Positions 16,620 through 25,427 of a stretch of 64,000 nt of DNA are shown here, in pieces. Within the stretch, counting starts at the first letter, position 1. Every line of letters begins with the position of its first letter. A model generated the notes under the pieces. That model saw only the letters and a list, made by a program, of their open reading frames with translations. It had not been told where the DNA came from and did not search any database. Origin of the DNA: Planctomyces sp. (GTDB lineage: Bacteria; Planctomycetota; Planctomycetia; Planctomycetales; Planctomycetaceae); contig JAEUIH010000020.1 of assembly GCA_016795105.1 (NCBI GenBank), forward strand, positions 1 through 64,000. The letters run 5' to 3'. A program made the translations under genes and the position numbers.

Positions 16620-18257
16620 ATGCCGTCCATTGTAAAACCGCTGGCTGTGCTGCTGGCTGCTGCGATCATTTCAGTTGCGTCGGGTTCTGCCGCGCACTCG
16701 CAGGGTCAGGACTCGGGCTCCACGTTTCGAATTCGGCAGGGCCAGAATGAAATGGCCCTTTTTGAACGGTACACAACCGTCATTGAGCATACTGCAAATA
16801 TTCGACAGGTTTTTGACTTTGATCCTGAAGTGATCAAGGTTGACACTGTCCCGCAGAACCCGAGGCAGGTCCGAGTCTCTGCTTTGCAGACCGGTGTCAC
16901 AACGGTGTCTATCGTTGATGAATTCGGGGAGAAATTCAGCGTCGAAGTTCTGGTGCGCGGGGATGTCCGGCATCTGGAATCCTACATCCGTCGACTCTAT
17001 CCCGATGACACGATTCACGTCGAAGAAATCAAGGGGGCCGTTCGACTTGATGGATGGGTGACTCGGCCAGAGCACATCGAAGAAATTGAAGCCATCGCCG
17101 AACAGTTTTATCCTGAGGTGATGAATCATATGAAAACCGGTGACGTTCAGCAGGTGCTGCTGAAATGTACCGTGATGGAAGTTCAGCGATCCAAGTTCCG
17201 CAAAATGGGCATGAACTTCAATCTGATCAAGCCTGGTGGATATCTCATCAGCACTCCGGGTCCGATTACGCCGATCCAGAACCTGACCTCAACAGGAGCA
17301 GGAACTACAGCCACCTTTACAGGCTTTGCTGATTCGACAATCAGCTACGGATTCACAAATACGAACGGTGTGTTTCAGGGCTTTCTTCAGGCACTACGCG
17401 AAGAAGGTCTGCTGAAACTGCATGCGACTCCGATGCTCGTAACTCACAACGGCCGTCCCGCAAACCTGCTGAATGGTGGCGAAACGCCGATCCTGATTCC
17501 GTCAGGTCTTGGGACAACGGCTGTTGAGTTCAAGGAGTTTGGAGTTCAGCTGGACGCTGTGCCTCATATTCTTGGGAATGGTCGAGTTCGTCTGGAGATC
17601 GAAACAGCGATTCGCGACCGTGACTTCTCAAATGCAGTCACGGTGGGCGGGGTTACCGTTCCTGCGTTTATTGTGCGTCGTGCAAATACTCAGGTTGAAA
17701 TGAACTTTGGTGAAGCTCTTGTGATTGCGGGATTGATCTCGCAGCGCGAAGAGGCTGCAACATCGAAGGTGCCATTCCTTGGTGAGCTCCCATACATTGG
17801 CTCTGCGTTCAACAGAAAACAGTACAACGAAGCCGAAACAGAGCTGATCGTGATTGTGACGCCTGAGAAGGTATCGCCAATGCCCAGCGGCCAGTTGCTT
17901 CCTGGTGGTCCTGGCAAGTTCACAGATACGCCAACCGATCGCGAACTCTTTATGCATCACCTTCTCGAAGTGCCAAGCTTTGGCGAAGAGTGTGATCAGT
18001 GTCTGGATGGTGGAGTTACCGGCAGCTGCCCTCCCGGTGGATTCGGAGCTTCAGGTGTTCGAGTTGGCGATGATTGTGTAAAGACGAATTCGGAGAAGGC
18101 CAGTCCGCTGATCCGACCTCAGGATACCGGGACTGCGGCAGTCGGTGGAAAAGCAACACCGGCCAGTCATTCTTCCGGCTCTGCGTCCGGTAAACCAGTG
18201 AAGCCTGCGGTTCGCAGGTCGTCTGGTTCCGGATTGATTTCACCCACTTTGCGATAA
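16620..18257 (+). CDS. cpaC: Type II/III secretion-type secretin CpaC (RcpA)
   Basis: Outer-membrane secretin forming the Tad pilus channel. It has a signal peptide (1-27, cut near SAAHSQG), then the pilus/BON-like N-terminal domains (FERYTTVIEHTANIRQVFDFDPEVIKVDTVP; VEEIKGAVRLDGWVTRPEHIEEIEAIA). The secretin domain lies around 170-410 with HATPMLVTHNGRPANLLNGGETPILI, EFKEFGVQLDAVPHIL, VRLEIETAIRDRD and the ending FLGELPYIGSAFNRKQYNEAETELIVIVTPE. A low-complexity Ser/Pro/Lys-rich tail of about 100 residues follows and includes a CDQC motif. The start has an AGGGGG-type site. Length 545 aa. Confidence 0.93.
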   Translation: MPSIVKPLAVLLAAAIISVASGSAAHSQGQDSGSTFRIRQGQNEMALFERYTTVIEHTANIRQVFDFDPEVIKVDTVPQNPRQVRVSALQTGVTTVSIVDEFGEKFSVEVLVRGDVRHLESYIRRLYPDDTIHVEEIKGAVRLDGWVTRPEHIEEIEAIAEQFYPEVMNHMKTGDVQQVLLKCTVMEVQRSKFRKMGMNFNLIKPGGYLISTPGPITPIQNLTSTGAGTTATFTGFADSTISYGFTNTNGVFQGFLQALREEGLLKLHATPMLVTHNGRPANLLNGGETPILIPSGLGTTAVEFKEFGVQLDAVPHILGNGRVRLEIETAIRDRDFSNAVTVGGVTVPAFIVRRANTQVEMNFGEALVIAGLISQREEAATSKVPFLGELPYIGSAFNRKQYNEAETELIVIVTPEKVSPMPSGQLLPGGPGKFTDTPTDRELFMHHLLEVPSFGEECDQCLDGGVTGSCPPGGFGASGVRVGDDCVKTNSEKASPLIRPQDTGTAAVGGKATPASHSSGSASGKPVKPAVRRSSGSGLISPTLR

Positions 18258-18272
18258 CGAACGAGACCCGTC

Positions 18273-19481
18273 ATGAAAAGCGTCCTGCGACTTGCAACCG
18301 TTGATCCGGACGAGCAGACTCGCAACTCGCTCAAGACGATGCTGCTGGGAATTGATACCGTCTGGCTGGAAGCCGAGTGTTCACGGTATGAGTTCTTCAT
18401 GGACGTCGTGCAGCAGACTCGTCCTGATATTGCGCTGGTGAATGTCGACACCAATCCAACACGAGCTGTACAGCTTGTTGGTGAAGTGACTCGTGCCCAG
18501 CCGGGTTGCGCCGTATTGGTTGTCAGCCGTTCTCAGGAAGGCGGACTGATTCTGCAGGTCATGCGCAATGGGGCTCGCGAGTTCCTGAATATGCCTCTGC
18601 AGCTCGATGACTTCATCGCGGCTCTGGATCGAATCCGAACCAGCATGGGCGGGACCGTCGGTGACGGCACGTCCAATGTCGGGAAAATCATTACTGTTGC
18701 CGGTGTAGGTGGCGGAGTTGGCAGTACGGCTCTTTGCGTCAATGCAGCGGCCTCTCTCGCTCAGGATAGTGCAAATACTCCGGTCATTATTGATCTCGAT
18801 CTGATGTTGGGGGATGCAGACGTCTGGCTGGATATCATTCCGGAGTACACAATCAGCGATGTTGCAGATAACATCTCGCGACTGGACTACGGGTTGCTCA
18901 AGCGATCGTTGACAAGACACGATTGCGGCGTCTACCTGCTGCCTCGTCCTGTTGAGCTCGAACAGGGTGAACCGATTAAGCCGGATGACCTGCGGCGTAT
19001 TCTGGCGCTGCTCAAAGCTACGTTCTCGCATCTCATTATTGATGTCAGTAAGTCGTTCGGGAAACTGGACGTCACTGCAATGGAAGTGGCCAATAAGGTG
19101 CTTCTTGTAACGCAACTCGACCTGTCCTGCCTGCGAAACGTTGTGAGAATCATGCAGTTCCTGGAACAGTTCAACGGTGTGAAAGACAAGATCGAAATCG
19201 TTGTGAACCGAATGGGACTGGAAGACTCCGACATCAGCCTCAACAAGGCGCTGGAAACGATTGGTCGCAAGGTCTTCTGGCAGCTTCCAAACGACTACGC
19301 CACAATGGTTGGTGCACGCAATAACGGGGTTCCGCTTTGCCAGTTTGCTCCTAAAGCAAGACTGACCAGATCCATTAATGATATGGTCCGACTGCTGTCT
19401 TCCGGCGAATCCGGAGAAAAGACGGTCGAAGAAGCTCCAAAGAAAAAAGGCGGGCTGTTCGGGCTGTTTGCAAGTAAGTAA
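18273..19481 (+). CDS. cpaE: Tad pilus localisation ATPase-like protein CpaE/TadZ
   Basis: MinD/ParA-family protein that positions the Tad machine at the membrane. Residues 1-115 form a receiver-like domain (ATVDPDEQTRNSLK, then VLVVSRSQEGG and AREFLNMPLQLDDFIAAL) without the usual phospho-acceptor context. The P-loop domain follows: the deviant Walker A is GVGGGVGSTAL, where the lysines of the KGGxGKS/T type are absent. VIIDLDLMLGD is the Walker A' region and LIIDVSKS the Walker B-like strand. A Lys-rich C-terminus (KKKGGLFGLFASK) may bind membrane. It starts 15 nt after cpaC. No cpaF, tadB or tadC follows. Confidence 0.9.
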   Translation: MKSVLRLATVDPDEQTRNSLKTMLLGIDTVWLEAECSRYEFFMDVVQQTRPDIALVNVDTNPTRAVQLVGEVTRAQPGCAVLVVSRSQEGGLILQVMRNGAREFLNMPLQLDDFIAALDRIRTSMGGTVGDGTSNVGKIITVAGVGGGVGSTALCVNAAASLAQDSANTPVIIDLDLMLGDADVWLDIIPEYTISDVADNISRLDYGLLKRSLTRHDCGVYLLPRPVELEQGEPIKPDDLRRILALLKATFSHLIIDVSKSFGKLDVTAMEVANKVLLVTQLDLSCLRNVVRIMQFLEQFNGVKDKIEIVVNRMGLEDSDISLNKALETIGRKVFWQLPNDYATMVGARNNGVPLCQFAPKARLTRSINDMVRLLSSGESGEKTVEEAPKKKGGLFGLFASK

Positions 19482-19537
19482 GATCAGCACCTTCTGTCTG
19501 CGGTCCGCAGATTCCTGGCACAGGGAAGGTGCTGCTT

Positions 19538-21181
19538 ATGTCACTGTTAATTCGTATCGTATCCGGCGCGTGCTGCCGTAGTACTCATCATCGTCTTGCT
19601 GTTGACAGCCTGAGGTTCATTGCCGCTGGCGAACGCTGGGTGAATCTGTTCCTGCGATACCACAAAGAATTCCTTCTGGGTGCAAAAGCGCCGGATGATG
19701 AATTCAAAGATTTTCGAAATCATGTGCTGCATGTCGCTGAAAATGAATGGGGAGGCGCACTTGCGAGTGCTCGCCAGTGGTATCGGGCAACCGTCAGATC
19801 ACTGATGGCCTCCGACTGGCCAACTGCCGTGTATTCCGCCGGTGTCATGAGTCATTATCTGACCGACCCATTCATGCCGTTTCACACAGGACAATCCGAG
19901 TCTGAAGGGGCCGTGCACCGTGCCGCAGAATGGAGTATCTGCAAGTCCTGGGACGAACTCATTCGGATAGCTGAAACTGACTGCGGTGGTTATCCGCCGG
20001 TTCCTGCCGCTGAAGGTGATGAGTGGCTGGAAGAACTCATTCGAAGCGGAGCAAAGCAGGCTCATCAGAGTTATGATCTGCTGATTGATCACTACGATCC
20101 CGTTGCCGGCACGAAGAACCCACAGGCTGGTATGGATGACATTGCAAAGCACGCCATTTCAAGTCTGTTGACTCGGGCTGTTGTCAGTCTCGCAAGAGCC
20201 ATCGATCAGGCAATTCTTGAAGCACGCGCAGAAGCTCCCGAAATCAGAATGACGGTTCCCACACTGGTTGCCTCCGTTAATATGCCGGGTCGCTGGATTA
20301 TGAACCGTCTGGCGGATCGAAATGATCGAGCGGAGCTTCAGGCAATTCTTGATGAGTACATCGCAACCGGTAAGGTGATTGAACATCTTCCGGCCGACGA
20401 AAAAGAAGTTCGACAACTTCACGCGCGAGAGGTTCTGCACGTGTCCGTTGAAGAACTGAATCGAATCCCCGCTCGCCCGGCAGGTACTCAACATTCAGGA
20501 ATCACCAGCGGTGCCAGCAGCGAGCCGACTCAGGACGCTGATGAAATGAAAGGTGCGGATAAAGTCTCGGAAGTTATTCAGACGCCCGTCCAGCAGACGC
20601 CCGTCCAGCAGACGCCCGTCCAGCAGACGCCCATTGAACAAACACCTGTTCGACAGACATCTGTTCTTCGCGAACCGAATGCTTCGGACGTCGTCCCGGC
20701 GCGAGACGCGGTTCATAAGAAGCGGCGTCATTTTCTGGAACTGGCGAGTCCAGTAGTCGATGCGCCATCAATCGGTCCAAAGACCGCTGACCGCCTTGCA
20801 GAAGTTGGAATTCAAAGTGTCTCGGATTTCCTTCAGGCAGACGCAGCCTCCCTTGCCGTTTCGCTGGCTGTTAACTACATCAATCCGAAGCTGATTCAGG
20901 ACTGGCAGGACCAGACGCGACTGGCTGTGTCCATTCCGGGCGTTCGCGGACATGATGTGCAGCTGCTGGTTGCCAGCCAGGTTCGCACTGTCGAACAACT
21001 GGTTGAACAGGTTCCACAGCGATTGTTAAACCGAGTGCTCAGCGTTGCACTGTCTCCGGCCGGACAGAGAATTCTTCGAGACAGTCAGCCGCCGGATCTG
21101 GAAGAAGTTGAAGACTGGATCTCGTGGGCTCGGAATGCCCGTTCCGTCTCGACTTCTCAATCCTCAACCGATGCAGCCTGA
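19538..21181 (+). CDS. Zinc-dependent phospholipase C-like domain fused to DUF4332
   Basis: A two-domain protein of unknown role. The first 230 residues resemble the zinc phospholipase C/S1-P1 nuclease fold. Candidate Zn ligands are H17/H18, D52, H62, H106 and D110 (SHYLTDPFMPFHTG), H116, H127 and E131 (VHRAAEW). A Gln/Thr/Pro linker encoded by about four 15-bp tandem repeats (20579-20635) joins it to a C-terminal DUF4332 domain (IGPKTADRLAEVGIQSVSDFL ...) of helix-hairpin-helix type. No signal peptide is seen. The ATG at 19538 with GGAAGG upstream is preferred over a GTG nine bases earlier. It lies 56 nt after cpaE where cpaF would be expected. Confidence 0.72.
   Translation: MSLLIRIVSGACCRSTHHRLAVDSLRFIAAGERWVNLFLRYHKEFLLGAKAPDDEFKDFRNHVLHVAENEWGGALASARQWYRATVRSLMASDWPTAVYSAGVMSHYLTDPFMPFHTGQSESEGAVHRAAEWSICKSWDELIRIAETDCGGYPPVPAAEGDEWLEELIRSGAKQAHQSYDLLIDHYDPVAGTKNPQAGMDDIAKHAISSLLTRAVVSLARAIDQAILEARAEAPEIRMTVPTLVASVNMPGRWIMNRLADRNDRAELQAILDEYIATGKVIEHLPADEKEVRQLHAREVLHVSVEELNRIPARPAGTQHSGITSGASSEPTQDADEMKGADKVSEVIQTPVQQTPVQQTPVQQTPIEQTPVRQTSVLREPNASDVVPARDAVHKKRRHFLELASPVVDAPSIGPKTADRLAEVGIQSVSDFLQADAASLAVSLAVNYINPKLIQDWQDQTRLAVSIPGVRGHDVQLLVASQVRTVEQLVEQVPQRLLNRVLSVALSPAGQRILRDSQPPDLEEVEDWISWARNARSVSTSQSSTDAA
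20579..20635 (+). repeat. In-frame 15-bp tandem repeat (QTPVQ linker)
   Basis: Almost four copies of cagacgcccgtccag, three of them identical, encode QTPVQ units. They end in degenerate copies (QTPIEQTPVRQTS). Near-identity at DNA level suggests recent expansion. Unit length keeps the frame, so copy-number change would only alter the spacing of the two domains. Confidence 0.85.
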
Positions 21182-21307
21182 TTTGCATCAGAGTGCCAAA
21201 ATCCAGCATAAATACCAACCAATCTGAAATTGGATATTGACGTCCTGTATTGGTCCTGCAATGATGCGATTGTCGTTGCGAAGGCAGATTGGTTGTGGAG
21301 AGATGAG

Positions 21308-21715
21308 ATGGCTCGAGGATTGCCCATCGAAATCAGCCGTCAGATTGTGGATGCGGTGCGAAGTGGTCGAAGGGCTGAGGATGTTGCTCGTGATTTGGGT
21401 GTGTCGATACGAGTTGTCTACAAGTATGTTCGACTCGCGCGAAAGGCCGGTGATGCGGGGACTTTGTCGTTCAGGCGACCGCGAAAAATGAAGCTGGATG
21501 ATGATCGGGAGCGTATTCAGCAGTTGCTTCAGGAGAACCCGGCTTTGACTCAACGTGAACTCAAAGCAATTCTGGGACTGGACGTTCCGCTCTGTACGAT
21601 CAGCCGCACTCTCCGGCGCTGGAAAAGACGCGATGAATCGCATGTGAACGACAATTCTTCATCGTCTGAGAGTTCTGCACCGGAACTGGGTGAATCCGAT
21701 CAGCGAGCAAGCTGA
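21308..21715 (+). CDS. Stand-alone IS630-type helix-turn-helix protein
   Basis: A 135-residue protein consisting of the paired HTH unit found at the N-terminus of IS630-like transposases. It has LPIEISRQIVDAVRSGRRAEDVARDLGVSIRVVYKYVRLARKAG, then LTQRELKAILGLDVPLCTISRTLRRW, and a Ser/Glu-rich tail. The catalytic DDE domain is absent, and the next gene is a convergent sulfatase whose end overlaps this one by 16 bp. It is either a domesticated DNA-binding protein or a transposase remnant. The start at 21308 follows GGAG; an in-frame ATG 26 codons up has no ribosome site. Confidence 0.6.
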   Translation: MARGLPIEISRQIVDAVRSGRRAEDVARDLGVSIRVVYKYVRLARKAGDAGTLSFRRPRKMKLDDDRERIQQLLQENPALTQRELKAILGLDVPLCTISRTLRRWKRRDESHVNDNSSSSESSAPELGESDQRAS

Positions 21716-23334
21716 CTGAATTCTTCAGCCCTTCGATTCCAGATCTGTTCAAGTTCTTGAACCTTGTCGGGATGCTGAGCCGCGAGGTTATTGGATTCAC
21801 CACGGTCGTTGCTGAGGTTGTAGAGTTCCCAGGGTTGGTTGTTGGGAGCGACGAGTTTCCACTGACCGACTCTGATTGCTCGGTGATTATCATGGCACCA
21901 CCACAGATCTTCATGAAGTGAGACTTCGTCGGCGTTGAATGCGGCGACAAGGCTCTTACCCGGAGGTGTCGGGACAGGTGTATCTTTCCAGAGAGTTGGA
22001 TGAGTCGTTCCGGCAACTTCGAGTACAGTCGGGACAATATCAATGAGATGTGCGGGTACATGACGAAGTTCGCCGTGCGCCTTGATCCCTGCTGGCCAGT
22101 GAGCGATGAGAGGCGTTGAAATTCCTCCTTCATGAACCCACGTTTTGTGTCTTCGAAAGGGCGAATTTGCAACGCTGGAAAAGCCTGGACCAAGGCATAA
22201 GAACGTTTCTCCGGAACCAGGAGCTGCATCTGGATGATGGCCGTCTCCGCGAACCATGATTTCAGCACTGGCACCATTGTCGGACGCAAACAGGATGAGC
22301 GTGTTTTCGAAGGCGTTCATGGTCTTCAGTTGATCGGTGATGCGGCCAATTTCACGATCCATTCGATCCACCATCGCTGCATGGATGGCCATCTTGGTGG
22401 CCTGGAATTCCTGCTGTTCAACGGTGAGCTGATTCCATGCAAGTGGTCGAAAGACTTCGCCAGGGCCAAGTTTGTCGAGGTCTTTTGGGTAGTCATACGG
22501 TGGGCCGAGGTCTCGCTCGATAGCAGCAGGTTGGTGGGAGACAAGCTCCAGTGAGATAAGCCGCTTACCGCGTTCCTGCCGGAGCAAATCCCAGCCGGCA
22601 GTGTATTGAGTTCGATATTTTTCGATGTCGGCCTGAGGTGCATGCAGTGGGAAGTGAGGGGATGTAAAGGCGACGTATTGAAGAAACGGCTGATCAGTGT
22701 TCGACGATTCATGTTCTCTGAGACACTCGATTGCGTGGTCGGCAATTGCCGTGGTCACATAGTGCTGGTCTGCGTTCGTAACGGGCGGCAGTGGTTGATC
22801 ATCAAGTGTGTGACGGCGAGGAGCAAAATAGCGATCGTGATCTTCGAGGGAATACGAACGGTCAAATCCGTTCTCGGTCTGTTTTCCATCAATGTGCCAC
22901 TTACCAGAATGGTATGAACGGTATCCAAGTGGTTTGAGCATTTCCGGCAGCAGTGGTGCCCAGACGGGACGCTGTCCCTGGCCGGAACCTCGCTGATTGC
23001 CATATTGCGCATCACGTCGAACCTGCTGAGCATAGTAGCCTGTCATGAGGACTGCTCGGGAAGGCCAGCATCGAGCCGTGTTGTAAAACTGTGTAAATCG
23101 CAGGCCGTTCCTGGCGAGCGAGTCCAGATTTGGTGTGGAGATTTCTCCGCCGTAGCAGCCTGCGTCCGAGTATCCCATGTCATCGGCAATGAGAATCAGC
23201 ACATTGGGCTTCTTCTCTTCCGACATGGCCAACGTTGTCAGCGTGCAGCTCAGCAGAAACAGCGTGGCGCTCATCAAGCACAGGGTCCGGCAACGGATTC
23301 TATAAAGCGAGGCGGGAAGCAATCCAGAAGACAT
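21700..23334 (-). CDS. Exported sulfatase (arylsulfatase family)
   Basis: Type I sulfatase that removes sulfate esters, in planctomycetes mostly from sulfated polysaccharides. After the signal peptide (about 1-37) come the metal site ADDMGYSD (D51, D52) and the formylglycine motif CWPSRAVLMTG with Cys89, which needs conversion by a formylglycine-generating enzyme. GKWHIDG, the LFASDNGAS metal-binding strand, THPTLW and the C-terminal WELYNLSNDRGESNNLA are also present. At 544 aa it is full length. The start is supported by AAGGAA. It converges with the HTH gene. No carbohydrate-use gene is adjacent, so the substrate is open. Confidence 0.92.
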   Translation of the reverse strand: MSSGLLPASLYRIRCRTLCLMSATLFLLSCTLTTLAMSEEKKPNVLILIADDMGYSDAGCYGGEISTPNLDSLARNGLRFTQFYNTARCWPSRAVLMTGYYAQQVRRDAQYGNQRGSGQGQRPVWAPLLPEMLKPLGYRSYHSGKWHIDGKQTENGFDRSYSLEDHDRYFAPRRHTLDDQPLPPVTNADQHYVTTAIADHAIECLREHESSNTDQPFLQYVAFTSPHFPLHAPQADIEKYRTQYTAGWDLLRQERGKRLISLELVSHQPAAIERDLGPPYDYPKDLDKLGPGEVFRPLAWNQLTVEQQEFQATKMAIHAAMVDRMDREIGRITDQLKTMNAFENTLILFASDNGASAEIMVRGDGHHPDAAPGSGETFLCLGPGFSSVANSPFRRHKTWVHEGGISTPLIAHWPAGIKAHGELRHVPAHLIDIVPTVLEVAGTTHPTLWKDTPVPTPPGKSLVAAFNADEVSLHEDLWWCHDNHRAIRVGQWKLVAPNNQPWELYNLSNDRGESNNLAAQHPDKVQELEQIWNRRAEEFSQLAR

Positions 23335-23605
23335 TCGATTCCTTTATCGCAGCAATGAAATTTGTGGCCTGATCGCGAAGAAAAATGAGGATGCTTATCA
23401 AATCGTCATGGTTGTGGAAACGAACGTGTGCCCGATACCGCCGGGATTCCAGCTCAAGGCAAATTGTAGCAGGAAGTGTGTCTGAACGTTCGTTCTTCCT
23501 GGCGGACAAAGGCCCAGTTTGGTCTATAAATAAAACGAGGGTCACTTAAAGATTCGGAGCTGAAGGCAGCGACGGTCTGCGAAGTTTCAGAAAGGAAATC
23601 TGTAT

Positions 23606-23992
23606 ATGTTATTGGATGCTCGTGCGGTCACAATATCTGTTTTGGCTTTCGGTGTGTCGATGTTTGCGGGATGTAGTTCGGAGGAGATTCAGCCGAAGGC
23701 AACTACAGTTGAACAACCTGAAGGAAAGGTATCCATCAGGTCTCGAGTCGCTGATGCGATGTCAGCGTTGAGTGACGAAGACCGACGTCTGGCAGAAGAG
23801 CAGAAATTCTGTGTAGTTTCCGAGTCGTCTTTGCTGGGATCGATGGGTCCCCCAATCAAGCTGGACATCAACGGTCAGCCTGTGTTCATTTGCTGTGAAG
23901 GTTGTGAGGCTCAGGCAAAACGAGATCCTGATGCAACACTGGAAGCAGTTGCGAGACTGAAGGCTGTCAAGGCAACGGTTCCGGGGAAGTAG
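23606..23992 (+). CDS. Small lipoprotein with Cys-rich YHS-like metal-binding domain
   Basis: 128 residues with a lipobox (MFAGC, Cys23). The C-terminal half carries FCVVSESSLLGSMGPPIKLDINGQPVFICCEGCEAQAKRDP, which resembles the heavy-metal (YHS/TRASH-like) domains in planctomycete lipoproteins near copper or multidrug export genes. Cys residues in FCVV and CCEGC are the likely ligands. Here it stands alone between the sulfatase and a SapC gene. The ribosome site AAGGA lies before the ATG at 23606. The metal (Cu or Zn) is not known. Confidence 0.65.
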   Translation: MLLDARAVTISVLAFGVSMFAGCSSEEIQPKATTVEQPEGKVSIRSRVADAMSALSDEDRRLAEEQKFCVVSESSLLGSMGPPIKLDINGQPVFICCEGCEAQAKRDPDATLEAVARLKAVKATVPGK

Positions 23993-24209
23993 TTTCGGTA
24001 ATTTGAACAGAGTGTTGAGGTCTGAGACTTTCTGTTTGATTCTGGCGGCCGGAAAATTGAACAAAGTCCGCAGAATCGAACTTCATTTGTTGGCGTCCAT
24101 GAACAATTGCATGATCAAATGCTGAAAGCCGCAGTGGCGGATTCACGATTGCGTCGATAGTCGACTGTGACCTGATGTATTTCGACTCTTCACACAAAGA
24201 ATTCTGCGC

Positions 24210-24947
24210 ATGGCAAAACAACTGTTGATCTATGAGACTGCTGTTCCTCTGTCGGCTTCGAGACACCAGAAGACGTCGCTCGAAGGTGTGGCAAACTATG
24301 CGTTCAGTGCCGGAATTAACGCCGCCCCGCTGATGGCCGTGGAGATTCCAAGTGCTGCAACCGAGTATGCGATTGTATTTACAGTTGGAGAGCAGGACGT
24401 CATTCCTGTCGCCGTTCTGGGAATTCGGGGAGACCAGAACCTCTACCTGTCACCGGACTCCCAATGGCAGGCTCGATACATCCCCGCCTTCTTCCGACGC
24501 TATCCATTTGTGTTTGCTGCGAGCGAAGATGGAAAAACTCTGACACTCTGCATCGATGAGACTCATCCAGGTGTCAACAGTGAAGGGCGTGGGCAGAAGC
24601 TCTTCAATGACGACGGCAAACCGTCGCCATTTACAGAACAGGTGTTGAAGTTTCTTCAGGAGTACCAGACTCAATTCGAGCGGACTCGGATTTTTGGCCG
24701 TCGTATGAAAGAGCTGAACCTGCTCGAATCAATGCAGGCAGAGGTGACAACTCCGAGTGGTGAAAAGCTGAAGCTGAGCGGTTTTCATGCGGTCTCTCGC
24801 GAGAAGTTAAAGGCACTCAGCGGCGAAACGCTGGCCTCGCTGGCGAAGACGGACGAGCTTGAGTTGATCTATCTCCACTTGTATTCGATGCGGAACTTCG
24901 CGGGCGTGAAAGATCGCCTGGTTGGCAGTACTCCGGTATCGACCTAA
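24210..24947 (+). CDS. SapC family protein
   Basis: A 245-residue protein of the SapC family (named from a Campylobacter S-layer locus; molecular function unclear). Typical stretches are MAVEIPSAATEYAIVF, VAVLGIRGDQNLYL, QWQARYIPAFFRRYPFVFA, LCIDETHPGV, GQKLFNDDGKPSPF and the C-terminal GFHAVSREKLKALSGETL ... ELIYLHLYSMRNF. No signal peptide or membrane segment is seen. It is followed at 12 nt by a strong hairpin. Confidence 0.85.
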   Translation: MAKQLLIYETAVPLSASRHQKTSLEGVANYAFSAGINAAPLMAVEIPSAATEYAIVFTVGEQDVIPVAVLGIRGDQNLYLSPDSQWQARYIPAFFRRYPFVFAASEDGKTLTLCIDETHPGVNSEGRGQKLFNDDGKPSPFTEQVLKFLQEYQTQFERTRIFGRRMKELNLLESMQAEVTTPSGEKLKLSGFHAVSREKLKALSGETLASLAKTDELELIYLHLYSMRNFAGVKDRLVGSTPVST

Positions 24948-24958
24948 GGCTGACAGAG

Positions 24959-24992
24959 GACCGATGAGTCTGCCACGGCAGGCTCATCGGTC
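24959..24992. terminator. Hairpin terminator after sapC-like gene
   Basis: Perfect 10-bp stem GACCGATGAG/CTCATCGGTC, with TGCC/GGCA pairing inside the loop. It sits between the convergent SapC gene and the eRF1-like gene and could serve both. There is only a weak T-run on either side. Confidence 0.65.
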
Positions 24993-25004
24993 TAACTTGT
25001 GCCT

Positions 25005-25427
25005 CTATTTGCAAAAGTGCTTTCGCACCGCCGCGATGATTTCTTTCTCTGTCATCTTGTCAGCAGTGTCGGTGTCAATCTGAACGATGGATGTCGTTTG
25101 AGTGAGCCGCTTGTGCAACTCCTTCTTGGCCTCTCCCGGCCCGATGACATAGATCGCATCTGCTTCTCCCAGATGTCCAATGATCCGGTCATAGTATTGA
25201 CTCAATTCAGCTGTTTGCTTTCGCTGCTGAGTATCATCGGACTGCACATTTAATGGCTCATACGGACCATCCGTTCGGTCACTTGCTCGGCGAGACTGAC
25301 TTTCAGAGTCAGACGAAATGTGGACCACAACTTCTTTTGCTTCGAGAGAACCACTGTCGGTATTCCAAATGAGCTTTACAAGAGTCGCCTTGCGATGATC
25401 AACCCAGATGCCTGCTTTGGTTTTCAT
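25005..25427 (-). CDS. Small eRF1-like / host-attachment-like protein
   Basis: 140 residues. The start MKTKAGIWVDHRKATLVKL and the later VIGPGEAKKELHKRL are like the small bacterial proteins related to archaeal release factor eRF1 (annotated variously as translational machinery or host attachment proteins). No catalytic residues are known and no signal peptide is seen. A GGAG site precedes the ATG. It stands downstream of the Rrf2 gene on the same strand. The role is unknown; an effect on ribosomes is only a family-level guess. Confidence 0.6.
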   Translation of the reverse strand: MKTKAGIWVDHRKATLVKLIWNTDSGSLEAKEVVVHISSDSESQSRRASDRTDGPYEPLNVQSDDTQQRKQTAELSQYYDRIIGHLGEADAIYVIGPGEAKKELHKRLTQTTSIVQIDTDTADKMTEKEIIAAVRKHFCK

